From: JBOGDS01 sp050743075
Lineage (GTDB): Bacteria > Actinomycetota > Actinomycetes > Jiangellales > Jiangellaceae
NCBI GenBank assembly: GCA_050743075.1
Contig: JBOGDS010000050.1
Span: 1 to 25,801, forward strand
DNA length: 25,801 bases
Direction: 5' to 3'
The position numbers and the translations under genes were made by a program. Numbering within the stretch: the stretch's first letter is position 1; each line of letters starts with the position of its first letter. Positions 8,326-15,284 of this stretch are shown here, piece after piece. The notes under the pieces were generated by a model. It saw only the letters and a list, made by a program, of their open reading frames with translations, did no database searches and had not been told where the DNA came from.

Positions 8326-9846
8326 ATGTCCCATTCGAGCAGACTGGGCGCCGACAGCGTTTCGCGGACCCTCGCGCATAACAGGCTCGGTGTGCCGTCC
8401 GTCGTCTTCTTCGTGTTGAGCGCGGCCACGCCGTTGACTGTTGTCGCTGGTGTCGTCACAACCGGCTTCGCTGTAACCGGCATCATTGGTCTACCGGTCG
8501 CGTTCGTCGCCATCGCCGCCCTGTTGGCGCTGTTCAGCGTCGGCTACGTCGCCATGTCACGACACATCACCAATGCCGGCGCCTTCTACACCTACGTCAC
8601 GCACGGCCTGGGCAAGCCCTTTGGCGTCAGCGCGGCGTGGATGGCGCTGTTCGCCTACAACGCCCTCCAGGTCGGCCTCTACGGCATCATCGGCGTGGCG
8701 GCTGCGCCGCTGGTCGAGCGCTGGCTCGACGTCACAGTCGAGTGGTGGGTGATCGCGCTTGTGGCATGGGCCATTGTCGGCGTGCTCGGCGTGCTGCGCG
8801 TTGACATCAACGGCAAGGTGCTCGCGGTCCTGCTGCTGACCGAGATGGCGATCATCCTCATCTACGCCTTCTCGTATCTGGCGAACCCAGCCGATGGCGA
8901 GGTGACGTACGACACGCTGGCCATCGCGAACCTGTTCGAAACAGGGGTGGGCGCGATCCTCGTTCTCGCCGTGCTGGGTTTCGTCGGCTTCGAGGCCTCG
9001 GTGGTCTACTCCGAGGAGTCGCGCAATCCTCGCCGCACGATCCAGATGGCGACCTATGTGTCCATCGTGATCATCGGCCTGGTGTACGTGATCTCGTCGT
9101 GGGCGATGTCAGTGGCCACGGGTCCGGATGAGATCGTCGCCTTCACGCAGGAGAATGGGGCGGGGACCATCTTCGTCCTTGCCGACACGTTCCTCGGCAG
9201 CACCTGGGTGACCATCGGGGAGACCCTCTTCGTGACCTCCGTTTTGGCCGCGATGATCTCCTTCCACAACACCTGCGCCAGGTACGGCTTCGCCCTCGGC
9301 AGGGAACGAGTTCTCCTCGGCGCGCTGGGCCAGACGTCGCCGCGCTCGGGTGCTCCGGTGGTGGCATCGATCATCCAGAGTGTCGTTGGCCTGGCCGTCA
9401 TCGTGATCTGGGCCGTTTTGGACCTCGACCCCCTTGTCCAGCTCTTCTTCTACGCCGGGACCACTGGTGGGTTCGGTGTCCTGGCGTTGATCGCCATCAC
9501 TGCGATCGCAGTGATCACGTTCTTTGCCCGCGATCCGTCGGGCGAGAACGCGTGGCGGCGGATGATCGCGCCGGTCCTGGCGGCCATCTTGCTGGTGGTC
9601 GTCGTCATCCTCGCGGTGGCGAACTACGACACGCTCATCGGCGTTCCGCCCGATGACTCCCTGCGCTGGATCCTGCCCGGCATCTACGTCGTCCTGTTCG
9701 GGCTGGGCCTCTTGTGGGCGCGGTACCTCAGGCAGTCGCGGCCGGATGTCTACGAGTTGATCGGTCGTGGCGCGAACGCTGCCACGATCTCCGTGCTCGA
9801 CATGGCCGCGGACATGGACGAGGTCGGCGAGGAGCCGGTCCGGTAG
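8326..9846 (+). CDS. APC-superfamily amino acid/amine permease, 506 aa
   Basis: ATG 8326 follows AAGGAG with good spacing. The protein starts with a cytoplasmic segment ending LGVPSVVFFVLSAATPLTVV, the TM1 unwinding region of APC transporters, and has about 12 hydrophobic segments, the last near ILPGIYVVLFGLGLLWARYL. Conserved features are AGAFYTYVTHGLGKPFG in TM3, GFVGFEASVVYSEESRNPRRTI in TM6/loop and NTCARYGFALGRERVLLGAL in TM8. Likely a proton-coupled importer. Next to a copper amine oxidase, an aromatic or aliphatic amine or its amino acid precursor is the probable substrate, but specificity cannot be read from sequence. Followed by a strong hairpin (9864-9917). Confidence 0.92.
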   Translation: MSHSSRLGADSVSRTLAHNRLGVPSVVFFVLSAATPLTVVAGVVTTGFAVTGIIGLPVAFVAIAALLALFSVGYVAMSRHITNAGAFYTYVTHGLGKPFGVSAAWMALFAYNALQVGLYGIIGVAAAPLVERWLDVTVEWWVIALVAWAIVGVLGVLRVDINGKVLAVLLLTEMAIILIYAFSYLANPADGEVTYDTLAIANLFETGVGAILVLAVLGFVGFEASVVYSEESRNPRRTIQMATYVSIVIIGLVYVISSWAMSVATGPDEIVAFTQENGAGTIFVLADTFLGSTWVTIGETLFVTSVLAAMISFHNTCARYGFALGRERVLLGALGQTSPRSGAPVVASIIQSVVGLAVIVIWAVLDLDPLVQLFFYAGTTGGFGVLALIAITAIAVITFFARDPSGENAWRRMIAPVLAAILLVVVVILAVANYDTLIGVPPDDSLRWILPGIYVVLFGLGLLWARYLRQSRPDVYELIGRGANAATISVLDMAADMDEVGEEPVR

Positions 9847-9863
9847 TCCCCTTCGTGCACGCG

Positions 9864-9917
9864 CGCTGAACCGTTCCTCGCCAGGCGGATGGCCCTGGTC
9901 TGTGGAGCGGTTCAGCG
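9864..9917 (+). terminator. Hairpin after the permease gene
   Basis: CGCTGAACCG (9864-9873) pairs perfectly with CGGTTCAGCG (9908-9917), extended inward with only one wobble (TTCC/GGAG), and an inner CCAGG/CCTGG hairpin sits in the loop. It starts 18 nt after the stop codon. There is no T run, as is usual for actinobacterial terminators. Confidence 0.7.
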
Positions 9918-9956
9918 TGCCCCCTCGTGGAGAATCGTGGACATCAAACGCCGATG

Positions 9957-10064
9957 ATGTTCCACCGCGAGGGCAGCGACCCGCTACTCGTCATCGCCTC
10001 GAATGTGGATGCTCCCACCGAGGGCGACCGCACCATCCCCGTCGTCGCGCTGACCAGGGCCTGA
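9957..10064 (+). pseudogene. Possible scrap of a deazaflavin-dependent nitroreductase
   Basis: The short frame reads M-FHREGSDPLLVIASN-VDAPTEGDRTIPVVALTRA and stops at 10062. LLVIASNxxAPT resembles the LVVVASNGGAP strand of F420-dependent nitroreductase-fold proteins, and GDRTIPVVA resembles a later strand, as if the middle were deleted. There is no ribosome site and the fragment is only 35 residues. This is a weak resemblance from memory and could be chance. Confidence 0.25.
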
Positions 10065-10189
10065 GCCCTCAGCGCCCTCCAGATCGCGCGCGTCAGCGGA
10101 GACGTCGAGGCGATGGTCGACGTTTAGGTGTGCTCGACGTGGGCAGGCGTTGTGTGGTCAGAGACGAACGAACCCACAAGGAGGCTCTC

Positions 10190-10480
10190 TTGCTGACTCT
10201 CACCGACGATGCCGTTTCGGCGATACGCACGCTGACGACACAGACTGACCTGCCGGACGAGACCGGCCTCCGGATCGCGGCGACGGCCGAAGACGACGGC
10301 GCGGAAGCGTTGGGGCTGTCGGTCGCCACCGGTCCACAGCCAGATGATCAGGTCGTGGAGACACACGGAGCGCGGGTCTACGTGGACAGTGCCGTGGCTC
10401 CGGCTCTCGAGGACAAGGCCCTTGATGCGGCGGTCGACGACCAGGGCGCGGCGCAGTTCCACCTCGCGAATCAGGCGTAG
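10190..10480 (+). CDS. HesB/IscA-like small protein lacking all cysteines, 96 aa
   Basis: TTG 10190 is chosen because AAGGAGG lies 5 nt upstream and the sequence then starts MLTLTDDAVSAIRTLT, the normal beginning of HesB/IscA-fold proteins. Other matching segments are GLRIAA, TGPQPDDQVVETHGARVYVD (the family's D-V-E--G--V-VD strand) and LEDKALDAAVDDQGAAQFHL. IscA-type scaffolds carry three cysteines (one mid-protein and a C-terminal CxC/CGC); here there is no cysteine at all, so it cannot ligate an Fe-S cluster in the usual way. Such cysteine-free members exist in actinobacteria without an assigned function. Unlikely to be a pseudogene: frame, start and length are intact. Confidence 0.8.
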   Translation: MLTLTDDAVSAIRTLTTQTDLPDETGLRIAATAEDDGAEALGLSVATGPQPDDQVVETHGARVYVDSAVAPALEDKALDAAVDDQGAAQFHLANQA

Positions 10481-10529
10481 GCGAGGCAGGTAGCCAGCGT
10501 TGGCTGGCGGGGCTCACAGGTGCCTCGCC
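10480..10529. terminator. Bidirectional hairpin between convergent genes
   Basis: GGCGAGGCA (10480-10488) pairs with TGCCTCGCC (10521-10529); the loop holds a smaller AGCCA/TGGCT stem (10492-10505). It lies between the stop of the HesB-like gene and the end of the minus-strand membrane protein remnant, so it could terminate both. Confidence 0.5.
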
Positions 10530-12041
10530 CGCTCGGGCCAGCGCAGCGCGATGTAACCCCAGACAGGCGGTAGGTAGAACGTCGCCAGGCGGTACATGAT
10601 CACGGCGGCGAACGCCACGTCCTCCGGAATTCCGGCGCGCGCACAAGACCGTAGATGAGGCCACTCTCGATGACGCCGATACCGCCGGCACCGGCAGGAG
10701 ACCCGCCATGAGCGACACGCTCATGGTGATGACGAGGAGCTCGGTGATCCCGATCGGGTAGCTGAGGGCCGCCGCGAAGGCTCCAAGGGCGAGTGCGAAG
10801 AGCAGCTCCGCGCCTAGGCTTCCTGCGAACAGAAGTCCGATGCGGCGTGGTGACGTGATGTCGCGAACGGTCGCGACCGCTTCACGTGCCGTGCGGATCA
10901 GCCACCCCGACACGGGCCTGCGCCATCGGCCGACGAGCAGGAGGACCAGGGCGGCCGTCGCCGCCAGGAGTATCACGACCAGTGCCAACCGCCCGAGCCC
11001 GCTTGGAACGCCGGCCGCCAGGTCGAGGTCGAGTGCGAGGGGAGTGAGCAGGAGCAGACAGCCGAGGAGCGTCGCCTGGACGACGAAGCCCGCGAAGCCG
11101 CCGACACAGGTCGACGGTCCAGTCCCCGTGACGTCTAGACAGCATGGTTCTGACTCGACTGAGGACGAGCAGGGTGTCGTCCTCCTCGGGGCACCTGCCG
11201 CGACGACCCGCTCGGTGAGGACACCCGCCTGTCGGGCGAGCAGAGTGAGGATGGCCTCTCGCTCCACCTGCTGCCGCCCCGCCGAACGCCAACGGAAAGC
11301 CTGCCTCGCGATCCACACGTGCGCCACGCCGTCATGAGCAGCTGGGTGTCGTACGCATCGCGCCCGTACACCTTCACGACCAGGTGCCCGCCGTCGGCGT
11401 CGACGGCATCCACGAGGAAGAACCCGGTGCTCTGCCGTTCGGCGACCCCGAGGGAGCTGGGCTGGACCCCGAGGCGGGCAAGGGCCAGGGCGACGTCCCC
11501 GAGGCTGGGCCGACCCCTCGGTGAGCCGAGGCCAGGTGGACCGATGCTGCGCTGGCGGTGGCGACCAGAACCGCCGCGAGGGCCGCCGATGGCGCCGCCC
11601 CGAGGGCGACCAGAGCAACACCCGCGAGTACGACGAGCCACTGCCGGCCCGACGTGCCGTCGTGGCCAGGTGAGGCGATGCCGTGACGAGCAGCGTCCCC
11701 GCAGCGATCAGGGAGGTCAGTGGATCCGACCAGTCGGCCTCTGACGCCGGTGCCGTCCAGAGGGTCGTCCACGATCCCTGAACGAGGTGGCCAACGATCA
11801 GGGAGAGCCCGGCAGCCACGAGCAACGCGAGCGTGACGTCACGGACCAGCCGGCCTGCTCTGTCGCGGAGGGCGGCAGGGCGACGAGCCCGAGGAAAGCG
11901 AGGCCGACAGCAGAGATGATCAGGACCCAAGACGTCGCTGGCCCGCCGTGATCGCGGCTCCTCGGTCCTGGCCACGAAGAGCCGGAGACGCCGACGCACA
12001 GTCCAACCGAGGGCGTCAAACTGGATGCCGACGCCCGTCAT
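10514..12041 (-). pseudogene. Kinase-like plus LPG-synthase-TM (UPF0104) membrane protein, multiply frameshifted
   Basis: No single frame is open, but homologous pieces follow in order on the minus strand: start MTGVGIQFDALGWTV (12041); transmembrane SWVLIISAVGLAFLGLVAL (about 11930); RDVTLALLVAAGLSLIVGHL (about 11840); WLVVLAGVALVALGAAPSAA (about 11640); LGDVALALARLGVQPSSLG and HLVVKVYGRDAYDTQLLMTA (11510-11325), a kinase-like N-lobe; EREAILTLLARQAGVLTERV; DDTLLVL; then a jump to the UPF0104 core GFAGFVVQATLLGCLLLLTP, ELLVITMSVSLMAGLLPVPA, GGIGVIESGLIYGLV and VIMYRLATFYLPPVWGY, stop at 10514-10516. At least seven frame changes are needed, and the kinase C-lobe plus the first UPF0104 helices are absent. 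Intact relatives are 700-850 aa flippase/synthase-like membrane proteins. Confidence 0.8.
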
Positions 12042-12078
12042 GTCGGCCGCTCGTTCAGCCGCGTTCGTTGCGGCCTGG

Positions 12079-12453
12079 CTACGTGAGCGCCTTGGCCTTG
12101 AGTGTCTCGAACTCCTGGGCCGAGATGGCGCCCTGATCCAACAGTTCCTTCGCCCGGGCGATCTGGTCGGCAGGACCGGAGCTGGCGACGTCGCGGATGT
12201 ACTCATCCTGCCGCTGTCGCATCGCGGCTGCCTGCCGGGCCGACCGATCAGCCATGCCGGATCCGCGGGTGATCAAGTAGATGATGGAGGTCAGCAGGGG
12301 GAGAAGAATCAGGGCCACGACCCAGAGCGCCTTCGCGATGCCGCTGGGCTCAGGGTCGCGGAATAGGTCCATCACGATCGTGAACATGACCATGAGATAC
12401 GCGACGAACGCGAAGCTGATGACGATCAACCAGACGACGTCCCAGAACGACAT
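12079..12453 (-). CDS. SHOCT-domain membrane protein with PLDc_N-type helices, 124 aa
   Basis: ATG 12453 follows AAGGAGG (about 6 nt spacing). Two transmembrane helices (WDVVWLIVISFAFVAYLMVM at about 4-24 and ALWVVALILLPLLTSIIYLI at about 38-58) form a PLDc_N/phospholipase-D-nuclease N-terminal arrangement. A charged linker with RQAAAMRQRQDEYIRDVAS follows, then a C-terminal SHOCT motif (about 95-122) with ARAKELLDQGAISAQEFETL. SHOCT modules are short oligomerisation segments. It ends 37 nt before the start of the broken kinase/UPF0104 gene on the same strand, so it was probably co-transcribed with it, but is itself intact. Confidence 0.9.
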   Translation of the reverse strand: MSFWDVVWLIVISFAFVAYLMVMFTIVMDLFRDPEPSGIAKALWVVALILLPLLTSIIYLITRGSGMADRSARQAAAMRQRQDEYIRDVASSGPADQIARAKELLDQGAISAQEFETLKAKALT

Positions 12454-12555
12454 GCGACCTCCTTGGGGCCAACCCGCCGCGATCATGGTACTAGGGGGCC
12501 GGACCCGCCGCCTGAGATCATCCTGCGGCGCGCCGGACGCCGTCGGCGTCGCTAC

Positions 12556-13490
12556 TGTGGCGAGCGACCCTCGACTACATCCCCGAGCTCGAGCGCGCAG
12601 ATCCCGAGCATTGCGGACTGGCGCTCGTCAGCGTCGACGGGCATGTCTTCGCTGCTGGTGACGCGGATGTGCCGTTCACGGCGCAGTCGGTGTCGAAGCC
12701 GTTCGTGTACAGGTTCGCCCTGGCCGATCTCGGACTCGACGAGGTCTTCCGACATGTCGGCGCCGAGCCGAATGGTGAGCCGTTCAACGCCATCAGCCTG
12801 GAACCGACCACCGGGCGTCCGGCGAATTTGGTGATCAATGCAGGGGCCATCGTCACGTCGGCACTGGTGCGCGGTGCCGACGCAGGTGTGCGGTTCGAAC
12901 GAATCAGATCTTCGATGTCGGCGTTCGCCGGCCGGTCTCTCGACGTCGTACCGGAACAACGGTCGTCGACGAGCCCGTGGCGAGACAGATCATGTCCGTC
13001 ATGGCGAGCTGTGGAATGCGGGACCACGCCGGCGAGTGGTTGGTGCGGTTAGTGTGCCCGCGAAGTGCGGTGTCTCCGGGGGCATCGCGGCTCTCAGTCC
13101 GGCACCGTTCGGCATCGGCGTCGACAGCCCGCCGCTCGACGGGTGGGGAACAGCTCACGTGGCGTCGTGCTGACGGAGCTGTCACGTCGCTACGACCTGC
13201 ACCTCCTCCATCACCCGGGCAATTGCGGCCTGGCCGATCGCGTTCACCGAGCGAGGCGAACACGGTGAGGTCGGATCGCCCTGCAAGGCGAGCTGGAGTT
13301 CGCCGCCGCGGAACGGGTGGTGCACCACCTGCGAGACTTCGAGCGGGCCGCAGACGGTCCACCTCGACATTTCGTGCTCGACATCTCGGCCGTCACGCGC
13401 CTGCATCCGGTCGCGGAGCGTTTGATCTCAGTGGCCGCCGCAGACCTACGAGCCATCGGCATCGCGACGTCCATGGATCCGAGTGCCTGA
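12556..13490 (+). pseudogene. glsA: Glutaminase A with C-terminal STAS domain, decayed
   Basis: Pieces of a serine-dependent glutaminase appear in order: YIPELERADPEHCGLALVSV (from 12576), VPFTAQSVSKPFVYRFAL with the catalytic S-x-x-K, FNAISLEPTTGRPANLVINA and GAIVTSAL in one frame to about 12945; then VARQIMSVMASCGMRDHAGE (frame 2, about 12975), VPAKCGVSGGIAAL (frame 1, about 13051), RGVVLTELSRRYDLHLL (frame 3, about 13160). Between SAFAGRSLDV and VARQIMSVM an expected block of more than 60 residues is missing, and the N-terminal ~25 residues are also gone. The tail LQGELEFAAAERVVHHL...FVLDISAVTRLHPVAERLI (13281-13490) is a STAS domain as in actinobacterial glutaminases, ending at TGA 13488. 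No full product is possible. Confidence 0.85.
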
Positions 13491-13529
13491 GGTGACGGAC
13501 TGTCTGGTGGGCGCCGCGACGTGCCCCCA

Positions 13530-13754
13530 GAAGCTCCAGATCTGCGGGACGAGCAACACGCCGACGACGAGGAACCACAGCATGACCGGAAGACCGAGTC
13601 TCCAATAGTCGCCGAAACGGTATCCCGCGGGTCCCATCACCATCATGTTGCCCGGTGTGGCGATCGGCGTCAGGAAGCTAGCGGCCGCACCACGATGAGC
13701 GCCGTCACGGGTGTTGCTGACGATCTGGCCGAGCGCGCCGATCAAGATGAAGAT
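13530..13754 (-). pseudogene. SLC13/DASS-type transporter, C-terminal remnant
   Basis: The minus-strand frame reads IFILIGALGQIVSNT, then ASFLTPIATPGNMMVMGPAG, YRFGDYWRLGLPVMLWFLVV and PQIWSF, the last transmembrane segments of SLC13 family permeases (dicarboxylate, citrate or sulfate transporters). IVSNT normally continues as T-A-T-V-L...P-I-A; here that helix is replaced by RDGAHRGA, so there is an internal deletion of ~25 residues. Everything N-terminal is missing: at about 13755 the sequence switches to the DUF4143 remnant of the opposite strand. The native stop also seems lost, since the frame runs on to 13446 over the STAS end. Confidence 0.75.
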
Positions 13755-13937
13755 CTCGTCACCGTCAGCAGTGAGGACTTCCGGCACCTGCGCTGGCTGC
13801 GGGACAAGCTTGGCGACCGGTTTGTAGGCGGATACGTCCTGCACCTGGGTACCGGCACACACCAGTTTGGCGGCGACATGACGGCATTGCCGCCCTCTGC
13901 GATGTGGCACGACCGCTCCTTGACTCGACCGGCGTGA
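13755..13937 (+). pseudogene. DUF4143 ATP-binding protein, C-terminal remnant
   Basis: The frame ending at TGA 13935-13937 contains VSSEDFRHLRWLRDKLGDRF, VGGYVLHLGTGTHQFGGDMT and ALPPSAMWHD. This matches the end of AAA/DUF4143 proteins (V-x-P-D-F-x-G-L-x-x-L-R-D-x-L-G-D-R-F...VLY-G....FGD-L-ALP-S-LW). Only the last ~60 residues are present; there is no Walker motif or start. These proteins often serve as antitoxin-like or mobile accessory ATPases. It is joined head-on to the SLC13 remnant. Confidence 0.65.
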
Positions 13938-13990
13938 TCGATCTCGCCCGCAGCGTCGGGTGGCTGCACGTGTACGCCGACGTCGTCCGT

Positions 13991-14071
13991 GTGAGGTTGG
14001 TGCGCCCGCCCGCGTGAGATTGCGGGCGCGCCGACGACACCAACGTCACGCAGGCTACCCACCAACCTCAC
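13991..14071. repeat. Nested inverted repeat in the gap before sulfite oxidase
   Basis: GTGAGGTTGGTG (13991-14002) is the exact reverse complement of CACCAACCTCAC (14060-14071). Inside lies a second perfect pair, GCGCCCGC (14002-14009) with GCGGGCGC (14022-14029), 12-nt loop. It sits between the DUF4143 remnant and the 3' end of the minus-strand sulfite oxidase, so it could be the terminator of that operon or a short non-autonomous repeat. Confidence 0.6.
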
Positions 14072-14130
14072 GTCGACACCGTCGTCATCGTGAACCGACC
14101 CGGCGCGTGGGCCCGCGAATCGACGGTTGG

Positions 14131-15284
14131 TCAGGGTTCGGTGCAGATGACGGGTAGTCGGTGGACGAGGTTGTTGGCGAATCCGCCGCGGTTCCATGGT
14201 TGGCTGACGGGTTGGGTGTTGCCGTCGGCATCGGTGGCTCGGGCGGCGAGGCATGCCGACCTGTGCGCGCATCCCAGGCGGAAGTCCATCGGCGCCACGC
14301 CCAGCTGTGCTGCCCGTCGGTGTCCGGGTCGAGGAGCGCGTCGGTCCAGGAGTCTCCGTCGTCGGCACTGATCTCCACCCTGGCGACCGGTGCGTGGCCG
14401 GACCATGCCCGGCCAGTCAGAGTTGTCGCGCCGGGACGGACGATGCGGGTTCGGGACATGAAGTCGGGGAAGCCGGGTGGGGTGATCAGCGCCCGCGGGG
14501 CGATGCGGGTGAGCGGTTCACCGGGCTCGTCGGCGCTCTGACGCGTTCGGCAGGCGACGGCGTTCTGGAAGCCCGTGAACGGGTTGTCGACGAGAGTGAT
14601 CTCGCGCAGCCACTTGACGCTGGCCATGCCGTACCAGCCGGGCACGACGAGTCGGAGCGGGTATCCGTGCTGCGGGAGAAGCGGCCGGCCGTTCATCTGG
14701 TAGGCGACGAGCACGTCCTCGTGCATCGCGTCACCCAGCGGGAGGCTGCGCTGGTAGTCCTGCTCGACTCCGCGTTCGATGCCATGGTCGGCGCCGGTGA
14801 ACACAACCTCCTCGGTGGCCGGGTCGACGCCGGCCTGGTCGAGGAGGTCTCGCAACGGCACGCCGGTCCACTCCGCAGTGCCGACGGCCTCGACCAGCCA
14901 GGGCTGGCTGATCGGTCGGGGCTGCAGGCGGGCCCGGCCGTTGCCGGCGCACTCCATCGTGACTCGCACCGTCCGGGCCGGACGGGCGCGCAGGTCGTCG
15001 ACGGTGAGCTCGAGGGGGCGGACGGCATGGCCGGTGACCGCGAGCCGCCAGGTCGTCGCATCGCCGGCCGGGATGTCGTAGTGGATGAGCAGGTAGTGCA
15101 GCCCGACCGGCGTGACGTCGTACCGCAGGGCCTCCAGTGGCATCCCGTGGTTTCGGGCGGCCAGGGCCAGCTCGTCCATGGTGATGCTCGTCGGGTCCTC
15201 GGCGAGGCGGGCCGGCCCGCCGACGTCGGACAGCAATGGGTCCACGGACCAAGGATGCGCCTCCGCGACCCCCGTCGGCGTCAC
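14131..15284 (-). pseudogene. Sulfite-oxidase-type molybdopterin oxidoreductase with C-terminal frameshift
   Basis: GTG 15284 overlaps the reductase stop (GTGA). The protein has an oxidoreductase Moco-binding domain: NHGMPLEALRYDVTPVGLHY, VTMECAGNGRARLQPRPISQ with the molybdenum-ligating Cys in ECAGNGR, VVFTGADHGIERGVEQDYQR and PQHGYPLRLVVPGWYGMASV, then the dimerisation domain PVARVEISADDGDSWTDALL. After WDARTGRH one base is missing at about 14251-14256. The correct frame continues LAARATDADGNTQPVSQPWN and GGFANNLVHRLPVICTEP, ending at 14131; the unshifted frame runs as nonsense to 14085. Repaired length is 384 residues. Only the last ~40 residues are affected, so a partly functional enzyme is possible. 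It likely oxidises sulfite or a related oxyanion, with electrons passing to or from the adjacent reductase. Confidence 0.8.

Larger units (their letters stand above)
9847..10189. other. Intergenic region between the permease and the HesB-like gene
   Basis: About 340 bp. It holds the permease terminator hairpin (9864-9917), a possible nitroreductase remnant (9957-10064) and then the leader and ribosome site (AAGGAGG) of the HesB-like gene. The rest shows no recognisable feature. Confidence 0.5.

Noticed and set aside
10200..12206. A single 668-residue minus-strand frame
   Set aside because: It only partly follows the homologous segments; long stretches are arginine/proline-rich nonsense, while the true protein signal jumps to other frames. 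Treated as a frameshifted pseudogene.
1..14200. All frameshifts explained as sequencing errors
   Set aside because: Possible for single sites in C or G runs, but the TAG at 1081, the truncated methyltransferase, the missing middle of glutaminase and the SLC13/DUF4143 junction need real mutations.
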